A DNA stretch of 64,000 nt, taken from the NCBI RefSeq assembly GCF_946476835.1, contig NZ_CAMKWA010000008.1:1-64000 (forward strand), read 5' to 3'. The position numbers were made by a program, and so were the translations under genes. Every line of letters starts with the position of its first letter. Position 1 is the first letter of the stretch. The notes below the pieces were generated by a model. It was not told where the DNA came from and did not search any database. It saw nothing but the letters and a program-made list of their open reading frames with translations. The DNA is from an uncultured Neokomagataea sp. Lineage in GTDB: Bacteria; Pseudomonadota; Alphaproteobacteria; Acetobacterales; Acetobacteraceae. Shown piece by piece: positions 27,720 through 36,166 of the stretch.

Positions 27720-28781
27720 GTGAAGTACTTTCAAAACACAATACCCAAGCAGAAATTCCGCTGCTTTACTCTCTCTACACTCGCCTCGACCGTTACATTC
27801 CTTATTGTCGTCGATACGCTATGCTGGCTGCTCGCCCAACACGTACTCGCCACGCAAGCCTCACGCCTCATAGAAAACGCCACACAATCTGGCTGGCAGG
27901 TAGAACACGCCTCTCAATATAAAGGCGGCTGGCCCTTTGGCGCGACCCTAACCCTTCCCGCCATTCGCGCTACCTACCAAACACCCGATAAAACCCTCAC
28001 CATCGCATGGCACGGGCAAGCGGTGGCCCTTGGTGCCGATTGGCCATCATTCATGGCACATCCACAGGCCATACACCTCATCGGCAACCATGCCGCACGA
28101 GGCATTTCATCAGACAGCAGCATCACCCTCCTCAGCCATGACGCAACCCTGACGCCCACAGCTTCTGGACACCAAATTTTCTTTTATGCCCCAACACTTT
28201 CTGTCGGGATCAACACACCCAATTTTACACACAAACTCACCAGCACGGCACCGAGGGTCGAACTGCTTCTCCCTAGCACCAGTACCCAAAACACACTTGG
28301 CTTAAAAATTGATGCCCCCTCCGTACTGACCGACAGCACCAGCATCCCAAAATTCACAAATCTTTCTTTCGCCCTCACACAAACTATACCAGCCGACACA
28401 CCGCCCCTTACCGCCCTGCACACAAGTGAACTGCACCTCCCCCTTGCCGCCATGACGATCACCACTCCCATCGGCCCCATCCCATTCACAGCAGCCGGAT
28501 CACTCCAGCTTCCCACCATAAATGGTGCCATTACCCTGACATTTCCACATTGGCACCAAACAGCTCAGCGCCTCGCCACCACCGAACAGCCCTTTCTCAA
28601 CCCGACTCTGCAACAAAACTTACACAAACTCTTTTCTTTATCGAATCAAAACACCACCACCGCAGAAACCCCACTCTCATTCCAGCTCCGCATCCTGAAC
28701 GGTCAGCTAGAACCCAATTTTCCTGAATTTTTCCGCCAAATCAGCACACGAAAAATTGACGCTACCAACGAGGGAGAGTAA
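27720..28781 (+). CDS. DUF2125-like exported or anchored protein
   Basis: 353 residues from a GTG start. An N-terminal helix (ASTVTFLIVVDTLCWLLA) acts as a signal or anchor; the rest is polar and beta-rich. The segment SGWQVEHASQYKGGWPFGAT fits the G.......GWPF pattern of DUF2125, an alphaproteobacterial periplasmic family of unknown function. Thr, Pro and Ser are abundant. No ATG start is available in this frame nearby. It ends 16 bases before the FNR-like box of the cyd operon. Confidence 0.7.
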   Translation: MKYFQNTIPKQKFRCFTLSTLASTVTFLIVVDTLCWLLAQHVLATQASRLIENATQSGWQVEHASQYKGGWPFGATLTLPAIRATYQTPDKTLTIAWHGQAVALGADWPSFMAHPQAIHLIGNHAARGISSDSSITLLSHDATLTPTASGHQIFFYAPTLSVGINTPNFTHKLTSTAPRVELLLPSTSTQNTLGLKIDAPSVLTDSTSIPKFTNLSFALTQTIPADTPPLTALHTSELHLPLAAMTITTPIGPIPFTAAGSLQLPTINGAITLTFPHWHQTAQRLATTEQPFLNPTLQQNLHKLFSLSNQNTTTAETPLSFQLRILNGQLEPNFPEFFRQISTRKIDATNEGE

Positions 28782-28797
28782 ACGACCTCTCATAGTT

Positions 28798-28811
28798 TTG
28801 ATTTGGATCAA
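28798..28811 (+). promoter_or_regulatory. FNR/FixK-type operator upstream of cydA
   Basis: TTGAT-TTGG-ATCAA is an exact match to the FNR/FixK/Anr consensus (TTGAT-N4-ATCAA), extended to TTTGAT...ATCAAA. It lies about 204 bases before cydA and after the stop of the preceding gene. It predicts oxygen-dependent control of the bd oxidase genes by a CRP/FNR-family regulator not encoded in this window. Confidence 0.75.
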
Positions 28812-29014
28812 ATCTCCTTGATGCTTGGGCCCGCTTCTCCCTTCGGGGTGAGGTTCCCGACTCACCGACCACGCGGGGTCCGCTGTGTGACGTTTTCTTC
28901 TCAGAAAACTTAACATAGCGCGGTGCCGTGACGCCCATGACGCGATCTCGGTATAAACGGGGCCAGACCGCCTCACTATGCCGATCTGCCGACTAACCAG
29001 GAGGCTTACAGGCT
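28812..29014 (+). promoter_or_regulatory. cydA leader/promoter region
   Basis: Holds several short inverted repeats (GGTGAG/CTCACC around 28846-28866; GTTTTC/GAAAAC at 28892-28909) and a possible promoter, GTGACG-18-TATAAA, with TATAAA at 28952-28957. AGGAGG at about 29000 is the cydA ribosome binding site. The transcription start cannot be fixed. Confidence 0.4.
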
Positions 29015-30439
29015 ATGTTTGGCCTATCCGCTTTGTTCTTGGCGCGATTTCAATTCGCGTTCACAGTCGGGTTTCATATTGTATTCCCGGCCTTTTCCAT
29101 CGGGCTAGCTGCCTACCTCGCCGTTCTCGAAGGCCTCTGGCTGAAGACCGGCCGTAGCGCTTACCTCGACCTCTTTAAATACTGGCTCAAAATCTTCGCC
29201 ATCGTCTTCGCGATGGGCGTGGTGTCCGGGCTGGTCATGTCCTACGAATTCGGCACAAACTGGTCTCAGTTCTCACAAAAAGCAGGCCCGGTCCTTGGCC
29301 CTATGCTTGCTTATGAAGTGATGACCGCCTTCTTCTTGGAAGCAGGCTTCCTTGGTGTCATGATGTTCGGCCTCAACCGCGTGGGTAAAGGGCTGCACTT
29401 CGGCTCCACCTGTATGGTGTCCATCGGTACGCTGATTTCCATGACATGGATTCTGTCATCCAACTCATGGATGCAGACGCCACAAGGGTACATCATCGAT
29501 CAAGCCACCGGTCGCTTCCTCCCGAAGGACTGGCTGCAAATCGTCTTCAACCCATCCTTCCCATACCGCTTGGTTCATATGGGCTTGGCTGCATTCCTCT
29601 GCGTTGCCTTCATCGTCGGCGGCGTTGGTGGTTGGCATCTGCTGAAAGCACGCCGTGAAGGCCGTCAGCCTTCCGAGCAAGTACGCCTGATGTTCTCCAT
29701 GGCCATGTGGATGGCAGCAATCGCCTCCCCCATTCAGGTTCTGGCTGGTGACACGCAAGGTCTGAACACGCTGGAATACCAGCCCGCCAAGATCGCTGCG
29801 ATGGAAGGTGACTGGGAATCCGAAGGCCGCGCACCAGAAATCCTGTTCGGTATCCCAGACATGGAAACCGAAACCACGAAATACCGTGTCGAACTGCCTC
29901 TGGTTGGCTCTTTGATCCTGACGCACAGCCTCGATGGCAAAGTGCCGGGCCTGAAAGACTACCCGAAGGACATTCGCCCTTACTCACCCCTGCTGTTCTT
30001 CTCCTTCCGCATCATGGTTGCGTTGGGCATGCTGATGGTGCTGGTCGGCCTGTGGTCTCTGTGGCTGCGCTGGAAAGGCCGTCTGTACAACACGGCTCTG
30101 CTGCACCGCGTTGCACTGCTGATGTCTCCTGCGGGCTTCATCGCTCTGCTGTGCGGTTGGGTCACCACCGAAGTCGGGCGTCAGCCTTTCACGGTGTACG
30201 GCCTGCTGCGTACGGATGAGAGTGCATCCCCGATCTCTTTGGGCAGCATTGAAACCTCAATGATCGCCTTCGTGATCGTGTACTTCATCGTCTTCGCAGG
30301 TGGCATGGGCATTCTGCTGAATGCATTCCGTCATGAGCCTCATAACAATGAGGAAGGTCCTGACGAGCATCAGCCGCATATGTCTGCCGGCACCACGCAA
30401 GTCTCTCACCACCCCCATGGCCACGGCCTGGCAGAGTAA
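29015..30439 (+). CDS. cydA: Cytochrome bd-type quinol oxidase subunit I (CIO type)
   Basis: Haem-bearing subunit of the bd oxidase, which oxidises quinol and reduces oxygen to water at the inner membrane. Haem ligand His21 lies in FAFTVGFH; the second His is in YRLVHMGLA; the quinol site is the GDTQG region, and GWVTTEVGRQPF is a family hallmark. The Q loop is short, as in the cyanide-insensitive (CioA) branch of the family rather than the long-loop E. coli type. 474 residues. The C terminus is His-rich (HHPHGHG). It heads the cydA-cydB-DUF2474 operon below an FNR-type box. Confidence 0.95.
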   Translation: MFGLSALFLARFQFAFTVGFHIVFPAFSIGLAAYLAVLEGLWLKTGRSAYLDLFKYWLKIFAIVFAMGVVSGLVMSYEFGTNWSQFSQKAGPVLGPMLAYEVMTAFFLEAGFLGVMMFGLNRVGKGLHFGSTCMVSIGTLISMTWILSSNSWMQTPQGYIIDQATGRFLPKDWLQIVFNPSFPYRLVHMGLAAFLCVAFIVGGVGGWHLLKARREGRQPSEQVRLMFSMAMWMAAIASPIQVLAGDTQGLNTLEYQPAKIAAMEGDWESEGRAPEILFGIPDMETETTKYRVELPLVGSLILTHSLDGKVPGLKDYPKDIRPYSPLLFFSFRIMVALGMLMVLVGLWSLWLRWKGRLYNTALLHRVALLMSPAGFIALLCGWVTTEVGRQPFTVYGLLRTDESASPISLGSIETSMIAFVIVYFIVFAGGMGILLNAFRHEPHNNEEGPDEHQPHMSAGTTQVSHHPHGHGLAE

Positions 30440-30459
30440 GAAGTCAGAGAGAAGTATCG

Positions 30460-31482
30460 ATGTTAGAATCAGCCTACTGGCTTCCCGTGGTGTGGGCCGT
30501 TCTCGCGGCCACCGCCATCTTCCTCTACGTCATTCTTGACGGGTTCGACCTCGGTATCGGCGTCCTGTTCCTTAAGGAACGGGACCACGATCACCGTAAC
30601 GTCATGGTCAACACGGTTGCCCCTGTTTGGGACGGCAACGAAACTTGGATGATCTTCGGCGGCGCGACTCTGTACGGCGTTTTCCCCGTCGCCTATGGCA
30701 CCATCTTGCCAGCTCTGTACCTGCCTATCCTGTTCATGCTTCTGGCATTGATCATGCGTGGCGTAGCATTTGAGTTCCGCTTCAAGATGAAGTCCTCCGC
30801 CAGCCAAATGCTGTGGGACGGCGCTTTTTGTGGTGGTTCCATCGTCGCTTCCTTCATGCAGGGCATCATCCTCGGCACACTGGTCCAAGGGATCCCAACT
30901 AAAAACCATGTTTTTGTTGGCTCATCCTTGGACTGGTTCACGCCATTCGCTCTGTTTTGCGGTCTAGCGGTCACCATCGGTTATACCCTTCTGGGTGCAA
31001 CATGGTTGATTTGGCGCTGTGAAGGCGAACTACAGCAGACCATGCGTCGCGCATCTTACAGCCTGGGCGTGCTCATGCTGCTGTGCATTGTCGCCGTCTC
31101 CGTTTGGACGCTGAACCTGCACACGACCTACATGGACCGTTGGTTGATGTGGCCGCAAATCGCTCTGATTGCACCAGTACCGGTCGCGACGGTTGTCGTT
31201 GCTACTGCTCTCTTCTTGGGCCTGCGTCACAAGCCTTCACAATTGCTGCCCTTCGTAGCAACATTGCTGCTGTTCTTCCTGTGCTTCACAGGTTTGGGGA
31301 TCAATGTTTGGCCGAACATCGTGCCGCCATCCATCTCCATCTGGGAAGCCTCTTCACCGCCGCAGTCACAGGCCTTCCTGCTGGTTGGTGCCATGTTCCT
31401 TCTACCGATCATTCTTGCGTACACGATTTACTCTTACTACGTGTTCCGCGGGAAAGTGACGACAGAACATCACTACCACTAA
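30460..31482 (+). CDS. cydB: Cytochrome bd-type quinol oxidase subunit II (CIO type)
   Basis: Membrane subunit pairing with CydA. LPVVWAVLAATAIFLYVILDG and FDLGIGVLF open the protein, and WDGNETWMIFGGATLYGVFPVAYG is the highly conserved CydB motif. About eight helices, 340 residues. It starts 20 bases after cydA and is followed by a small DUF2474-like gene. Confidence 0.96.
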   Translation: MLESAYWLPVVWAVLAATAIFLYVILDGFDLGIGVLFLKERDHDHRNVMVNTVAPVWDGNETWMIFGGATLYGVFPVAYGTILPALYLPILFMLLALIMRGVAFEFRFKMKSSASQMLWDGAFCGGSIVASFMQGIILGTLVQGIPTKNHVFVGSSLDWFTPFALFCGLAVTIGYTLLGATWLIWRCEGELQQTMRRASYSLGVLMLLCIVAVSVWTLNLHTTYMDRWLMWPQIALIAPVPVATVVVATALFLGLRHKPSQLLPFVATLLLFFLCFTGLGINVWPNIVPPSISIWEASSPPQSQAFLLVGAMFLLPIILAYTIYSYYVFRGKVTTEHHYH

Positions 31483-31503
31483 GACCACGGAAGAGTACTC
31501 ATC

Positions 31504-31824
31504 ATGCCGATACCTCATCGTCCGCCATCTGAAGAAAAAAGCGTTTTCGTGCACACCAAACACGTCGCGTCTCTTCTTCTTGTCCGGTGCGGCCGTATTG
31601 CGCTGAGTACTCTCCTCGGACTGAAAAGCTTCGCCAAACAACTAAAACAATTTCTGTTCTCCAATTCGATGCAAATCGAATATGGCCGCCCAACAGACAA
31701 CAAAAGCCCTTTCACGTGGTTCAGGCGTGTCGGTTGGCTTTTAGTCTTCTGGCTCGGCGGAGTTGTCGTCGTAAGCTGTACTGCGGAATTGCTGAAGAAG
31801 ATTATCTTCTCGGGCATACACTAA
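31504..31824 (+). CDS. DUF2474-like small subunit of the bd oxidase, with an N-terminal extension
   Basis: 106 residues if translated from the ATG at 31504, which has a GGAAGAG site. The last ~38 residues (TWFRRVGWLLVFWLGGVVVV, then the helix end) match the DUF2474 pattern, a single-helix protein of about 40 residues encoded after cioAB in many proteobacteria and comparable in role to CydX. The first 55 residues are basic and partly hydrophobic and are not part of the family, so either this is an extended version or translation starts at the in-frame ATG at 31669 (no good ribosome binding site there). It ends at a strong terminator. Confidence 0.7.
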   Translation: MPIPHRPPSEEKSVFVHTKHVASLLLVRCGRIALSTLLGLKSFAKQLKQFLFSNSMQIEYGRPTDNKSPFTWFRRVGWLLVFWLGGVVVVSCTAELLKKIIFSGIH

Positions 31825-31827
31825 AAG

Positions 31828-31860
31828 AAAAACCCCACTCTTTGCGGAGTGGGGTTTTTT
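31828..31860 (+). terminator. Intrinsic terminator of the cyd operon
   Basis: AAAAACCCCACTC pairs with GAGTGGGG and the following T6 run, loop TTTGCG. It lies between the DUF2474-like gene and the minus-strand gene below, and can act in both directions. Confidence 0.92.
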
Positions 31861-31868
31861 GTTGACAT

Positions 31869-32288
31869 CTAATGTCCACCCGGTGTGCTGGCACTACCAC
31901 TCTCCATAGGCCCGGCAATCTCATACGCCGCCCCAAACTGCCCCAGCGACGCCCCCGTTACAGGGTCATGCAAAAGCGGAGTACCATCCGGCAACGACAT
32001 TTCCTTGGTTGCCGCAATTGTACTGTCCTTCCACCACTGCACCACTTTACCGACACCCGTATAATGCAGCGCAGGTGCAGCCTGTACATGTGCCCCCGTC
32101 ACACTCTCGCGCATGGCGAGTTTTGTCCCATCAGTAAAATGCGCCGTCACCATAGGTTCTACAAAAGTATTAATCGCACTACTATGCTTCAAGGCGCTCC
32201 CATGCGCATGCGCCAAAACTGGCCCAATACTCATATATGTTGCTGCGCAAAAAATACTCACATGCCGCACATAATCCCGAAACTGCAT
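31869..32288 (-). CDS. Small exported protein of unknown family (intact copy)
   Basis: 139 residues. A signal peptide (IFCAATYMSIGPVLAHAHG) suggests cleavage near AHA. The mature part holds FTDGTKLAMRESVTGAHVQA, then LHYTGVGKVVQWW, SLPDGTPLLHDPVTG and GQFGAAYEIAGPM. I do not recognise a family. ATG at 32288 has an AGGTGG-like site; a GTG one codon earlier is possible. A clearly related but broken copy lies just upstream at 32437-32855, so this is a local tandem duplication. Confidence 0.7.
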   Translation of the reverse strand: MQFRDYVRHVSIFCAATYMSIGPVLAHAHGSALKHSSAINTFVEPMVTAHFTDGTKLAMRESVTGAHVQAAPALHYTGVGKVVQWWKDSTIAATKEMSLPDGTPLLHDPVTGASLGQFGAAYEIAGPMESGSASTPGGH

Positions 32289-32436
32289 CACTTCCCACCT
32301 TTTCTACGAAAAGCATGCTGTCTTCCGCGCAGCATCACTGACTGAGCATTAAACTTAATTTATACTCTTACTTTCTTCACTACCGGAACGTGGAGCCACC
32401 GGCGGCACATAAGGCCGCAACCCTAAAGCGTTTCTT

Positions 32437-32855
32437 TCAATGACCATGCGAAGCAATGCCATCCATCCCCATGGGGCCACTCATAAAATAAGCCGCACCA
32501 AATTGCCCAATCGCACTTCCTGTCACAGGGTCATGCAACATAGGTGTTCCATCCGGAAAGGAATGATCTTCAGTCCGCTCACGTGTCATCGCTTTTCACT
32601 TCTGCACCCCTTGCCCAATGGACGTATAATGCAAAACCGGCCCCTGATCGGCATATGCAGACGTCACGCTATCCTTCAGACGCAGACCTGCCGGTTCGAT
32701 GAAATGGCTATTTATATCAGGGGGCACAAACAGGTTAACGGCCCCCTGTTTTGTCTTCACACTCCGCGCATGTGCCCAAGCCACAGGCGCCATGTGTAGT
32801 AGCCCCCCCCCCCCAGACACACAAAGCAGCCCTTCTGCCTCCCAGACATGCTCAT
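32437..32855 (-). pseudogene. Broken paralogue of the adjacent exported protein, with a G12 tract
   Basis: On the minus strand an ATG at 32855 with AGGGGA before it opens a signal-peptide-like frame, but a run of 12 G (32803-32814) puts the rest out of frame; a run of 10 or 13 G would join it to LLHMAPVAWAHA. The body (FIEPAGLRLKDSVTSAY, LHYTSIGQGVQK) parallels the neighbour, and an in-frame TGA at 32596-32598 stands where the neighbour has Trp (QWW). After it the same frame continues with FPDGTPMLHDPVTGSAIGQF to a stop at 32437. So the gene carries two lesions, one possibly reversible. Confidence 0.75.
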
Positions 32856-32932
32856 ATCTTTCCCCTGCGCCCTACCTCCTCACCCTATGCGGCGCTTGTT
32901 TCATAAAGACACTAAAAAGCCTGTCATCTTCT

Positions 32933-33643
32933 TCAACTCACATCTTTCAACCGCCGCAAAACTGAAAATTCCTCCGCCGTTTTAACCCTTAAAAATGGGT
33001 TAACCGCCCGCTCCCCGAGCAAACGTACAGGCAAAGTTGGACGCCCCTCTGCCCTGAGGCGCAGTACTTCTGCTTCGTAAACTTCTAAAGCCTCATTGCG
33101 AGGCTCTACCTGCCGCGCAAAACGGACATTCGATTCCGTATATTCATGCCCGGCACATAACCATGTCTCATCGGGCAACACATCAAACTGGCGAATGCTC
33201 GCAAACAACTCCGCAGCCGTCCCCTCAAGCAAGCGCCCACACCCAGCACTAAACAACACATCACCACAAAACAGCGCGGGCACCTGCGGCATAACGTACG
33301 AAACATGCCCAATAGCATGCCCCGGTGTAGCCAAAACCTGCACGGCCAAACCCGCCAGATCTAACGTCTCTCCACCGCGTATAATGGTATCCAATCTCGG
33401 CATACCCGGCGCTTCAGCGCCAACCACGCAGGCCCCATACCGCTTACGCAGCACATCCGTACCTCCCACATGATCGGCGTGATGATGCGTCAATAAAATC
33501 CAGTCGAGACGACCATCCCTCAAACTCTGTACACACTCTTCCGCAGAGCCGGGATCAATCAAAACCCTTTGCCCATCAGGGCACGTCACCAACCACGCAT
33601 AATTATCATTCAGAACAGGAATTCCCTGCACATTATAAGACAT
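32933..33643 (-). CDS. gloB: Hydroxyacylglutathione hydrolase (glyoxalase II)
   Basis: Hydrolyses S-lactoylglutathione to lactate and glutathione in methylglyoxal detoxification. The metallo-beta-lactamase motif THHHADH binds the two metals, with GHAIGHVSY, FCGDVLFSAGCGR and AGHEYTESNVRFA completing the site. The start MSYNVQGIPVLNDNYAW is supported by AAAGGA 9 bases before it; upstream frame is discarded. 236 residues. It is divergent from a methyltransferase gene, an arrangement seen often in alphaproteobacteria. Confidence 0.94.
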   Translation of the reverse strand: MSYNVQGIPVLNDNYAWLVTCPDGQRVLIDPGSAEECVQSLRDGRLDWILLTHHHADHVGGTDVLRKRYGACVVGAEAPGMPRLDTIIRGGETLDLAGLAVQVLATPGHAIGHVSYVMPQVPALFCGDVLFSAGCGRLLEGTAAELFASIRQFDVLPDETWLCAGHEYTESNVRFARQVEPRNEALEVYEAEVLRLRAEGRPTLPVRLLGERAVNPFLRVKTAEEFSVLRRLKDVS

Positions 33644-33684
33644 GATTATTTCCTTTCCCCACCACAAAACGCTACATAAAACAT

Positions 33685-34410
33685 ATGCGGACAAACAGGC
33701 TCCACACCCCGGATATTGCTGCGTTTTATAGAACCCCGATTGGGCAAAGGGTGCAAACCTTGCTCCAACGGCACATCAACACTTTACCTTTACCAGCATG
33801 CCAACACGCCATCGCACTTGGCCACGCCGCGCCTTATACGCGCGGCCTTCCTGACAACACGATTTTTGCCCATCTCACACCCCCATTGCACCAAACCGCA
33901 GGCCAAAAACACTGCATCGTTGATACAACACGCCTTCCTTTCGATGACTGCTCCGTGCCCCTTATTCTTGCGGTACATGCCCTCGAATTTGCACCATCCC
34001 CTTCTGAGTTGCTTCGCGCCTTATGGAAAGTCCTGAGCGATGATGGCCACCTCATCCTCGTCATTCCCAATCGATCAGGACTTTGGGCTCATTCGGACCA
34101 AACACCCTTCGGGCACGGCACCCCCTTTAGCACCGGACAAATACAACGCCTTCTGACGCAAAATCTTTTTAAAACAGACTATAAACGCTCAACCCTCATT
34201 GCTCCCCCGTGCCTGCTCACCCACAGTTCTGGCCGTATGGTCGAGTACCTCGCTTCTTATCTTCCTTCGCCCTTTGCTGGCCTACATCTTCTCGTAGCGC
34301 GCAAGAACCTGTACGCTGGCCTTCCATTGGCCGTATCGCACAAGGCTGTGCCCTCGGCCCGACACATTACCGCCGCAGCATGGAGCCATCAGGATCCTTC
34401 CGCGTCTTGA
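33685..34410 (+). CDS. SAM-dependent methyltransferase, class I
   Basis: 241 residues. The methyltransferase fold is compact: residues ~38-50 (CQHAIALGHAAPYTRGLP, a variant of motif I), LPFDDCSVPLILAVHALEFA (motif IV/post-motif region), and LLRALWKVLSDDGHLILVIP (motif VI). This is the alphaproteobacterial methyltransferase that neighbours gloB. The substrate is not known. Glycine content of motif I is poor, so SAM binding should be checked. Confidence 0.8.
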   Translation: MRTNRLHTPDIAAFYRTPIGQRVQTLLQRHINTLPLPACQHAIALGHAAPYTRGLPDNTIFAHLTPPLHQTAGQKHCIVDTTRLPFDDCSVPLILAVHALEFAPSPSELLRALWKVLSDDGHLILVIPNRSGLWAHSDQTPFGHGTPFSTGQIQRLLTQNLFKTDYKRSTLIAPPCLLTHSSGRMVEYLASYLPSPFAGLHLLVARKNLYAGLPLAVSHKAVPSARHITAAAWSHQDPSAS

Positions 34411-34442
34411 CCCACCCGCTCAGCAACGCCAAAGAGTGACCC

Positions 34443-35120
34443 ATGTCTTTGATCCAGTCTTTTAAGCTCGTACTGTCGCCCCCGCACCGCGCCGCGACCC
34501 CCTTCCTCGCAGCGGGTGCTGCCGTTGCGCTTCTAGGCCGCCTGACGCCATGGCGTTGCACACGTGCCCTCGGCAAAGCGGGCCTCGCTTTCTCGGCATT
34601 CTGCCTCTACTTCTTTCGGGACCCTAACCGCTTCCCACCACAAGACGACAACTTGGTCATCGCCCCGGCAGATGGCCGCGTTACCGGTATTTCCCTCGTC
34701 GCACCACCTGCGGCTTTAGAGATGGGAAGCACGCCCGTCTGGCGCGTATCCATTTTCCTCTCCGTGTTGGACGTCCATATTAACCGTATGCCCGCTGCCG
34801 GTAAGGTCACCAAAGTGGCTTATCACGCTGGCAAATTCCTGAATGCCAGCCTCGACAAAGCCTCCGAGCATAACGAACGTAACGAACTACGCCTCACCTT
34901 GGCTGATGGCCGCAATATCGGTGTGGTCCAAATTGCAGGTCTCATCGCACGCCGCATTCTGTGCTTCGTCGATGAGGGCGATGCCGTAGAAGCCGGTGAA
35001 CGCTTCGGCCTCATCCGCTTCGGCTCACGCACCGATGTTTACCTGCCAGCAGGCATCGAGCCCTTGGTCGAAAAAGGCCAAACCATGACCGGCGGTGAAA
35101 CCGTCCTCGCCCGCTTATAA
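34443..35120 (+). CDS. psd: Phosphatidylserine decarboxylase proenzyme
   Basis: Makes phosphatidylethanolamine from phosphatidylserine at the inner membrane. It belongs to the short type; the self-cleavage site is Gly194-Ser195 in IRFGSRTDVYLP, giving the pyruvoyl group on the alpha chain. FFRDPNR, IAPADGRV and LSVLDVHINRMP are typical. 225 residues. The stop overlaps the start of pssA (TAATG), matching the pathway order. Confidence 0.95.
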   Translation: MSLIQSFKLVLSPPHRAATPFLAAGAAVALLGRLTPWRCTRALGKAGLAFSAFCLYFFRDPNRFPPQDDNLVIAPADGRVTGISLVAPPAALEMGSTPVWRVSIFLSVLDVHINRMPAAGKVTKVAYHAGKFLNASLDKASEHNERNELRLTLADGRNIGVVQIAGLIARRILCFVDEGDAVEAGERFGLIRFGSRTDVYLPAGIEPLVEKGQTMTGGETVLARL

Positions 35121-36013
35121 TGAAACAGGACGCCGCCGCGCCCATGCACGATACACAAACCCCACGCCAGAAACGGCGCATCCGCCGTCGCCTCCGCCGC
35201 ATGGGGCGCCCTGCACGCGTGCGTGTGCGCGGCCCGTCCTTTAACCGCCTCATCCCAAACATTTTAACCATGTTAGGGCTCTGCTCCGGCTTAAGTGGTA
35301 TGCGCTTTGCACTGGAGCATAACTTCCAAAAAGCTGCGATTGCCCTACTGATTGCCGCCTGCATTGACGGACTGGACGGCCGTATTGCCCGTCTTCTCCG
35401 TGGCACCTCACGCTTTGGCGCCGAGTTTGATAGCTTGTCAGACTTTGTGTGCTTCGGCGTAGCGCCTTCTTTTGCACTGCTCATGTGGTCGCTCGAAAAT
35501 GCGGGGCGCTACGCCTTCATTCCCTGCATGATGTTCACCGTCTGTATGGCGCTGCGCTTAGCCCGCTTTAACGCCGCCCTCGATGATGACGATAAACCGG
35601 ACTATTCCGCCAATTTCTTCACTGGCGTTCCCGCACCCGCTGGCGCGGGCATTGTCCTCTTCCCCATTTTTCTCGGCTTAGAAGCAGACCGCCTAAAAAT
35701 ACCAAGCTTGGCGGCCTTCGCACACTCTCCCATTGTTTCAGCATTATGCCTGGCATTCACTGGGATTTTGCTCGTTTCCACCGTGCCCGTATGGTCCTTT
35801 AAAAACTTCAAAGTCCCATCACGCTTTGTCTTACCTCTCCTACTTGGAACAGGCTTGTATACAGGTTTTCTCGTCGCTGACCCTTGGGGAGCACTTGCGG
35901 GCGCAGGCGTGCTCTACATCATCATGATGCCATTTTCACAACGCTCCTACCGCCGCCTACGTCAAGCCGCAGAAGAAATGAGTGAACGTATTGATGATGA
36001 AACACCCGCATAG
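35120..36013 (+). CDS. pssA: CDP-diacylglycerol-serine O-phosphatidyltransferase
   Basis: Makes phosphatidylserine from CDP-diacylglycerol and serine. The CDP-alcohol phosphotransferase motif is seen as DGLDGRIARLLRGTSRFGAE followed by FDSLSD. A strongly basic N terminus (RRIRRRLRRMGRPARVRVRG) precedes the helices. About seven helices; 297 residues. The start overlaps the psd stop, so both phosphatidylethanolamine steps are made from one transcript. Confidence 0.95.
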   Translation: MKQDAAAPMHDTQTPRQKRRIRRRLRRMGRPARVRVRGPSFNRLIPNILTMLGLCSGLSGMRFALEHNFQKAAIALLIAACIDGLDGRIARLLRGTSRFGAEFDSLSDFVCFGVAPSFALLMWSLENAGRYAFIPCMMFTVCMALRLARFNAALDDDDKPDYSANFFTGVPAPAGAGIVLFPIFLGLEADRLKIPSLAAFAHSPIVSALCLAFTGILLVSTVPVWSFKNFKVPSRFVLPLLLGTGLYTGFLVADPWGALAGAGVLYIIMMPFSQRSYRRLRQAAEEMSERIDDETPA

Positions 36014-36026
36014 TTTACGGGTGTTT
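36000..36026 (+). terminator. Hairpin at the end of pssA
   Basis: AAACACCCG pairs with CGGGTGTTT across a 9-base loop that contains the stop codon. A T-run of three follows within GTTTGTGG. Confidence 0.6.
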
Positions 36027-36128
36027 GTGGACATAGTGCATGAATATGAAAACAATTGGCCTATATCAGACTCTGACATAACAGCACTATGAGCGTACCT
36101 CTACAGAGCCAAAACTCCGCAGAGATGA

Positions 36129-36146
36129 CGGGGCCATAAAGCCCCG
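36129..36146 (-). terminator. Short GC hairpin after the fructokinase gene
   Basis: CGGGGC-6-GCCCCG, about 20 bases beyond the minus-strand stop. There is no T tract, so it may be a weak terminator. Confidence 0.4.
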
Positions 36147-36166
36147 CCATACATATCTTTGACTTC

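Noticed and set aside
32596-32598. TGA in the second exported-protein copy read as recoded Trp
   Set aside because: All other genes in the window end with TGA normally (for example pheS, ftsE, psd neighbours), so TGA is a stop in this genome.
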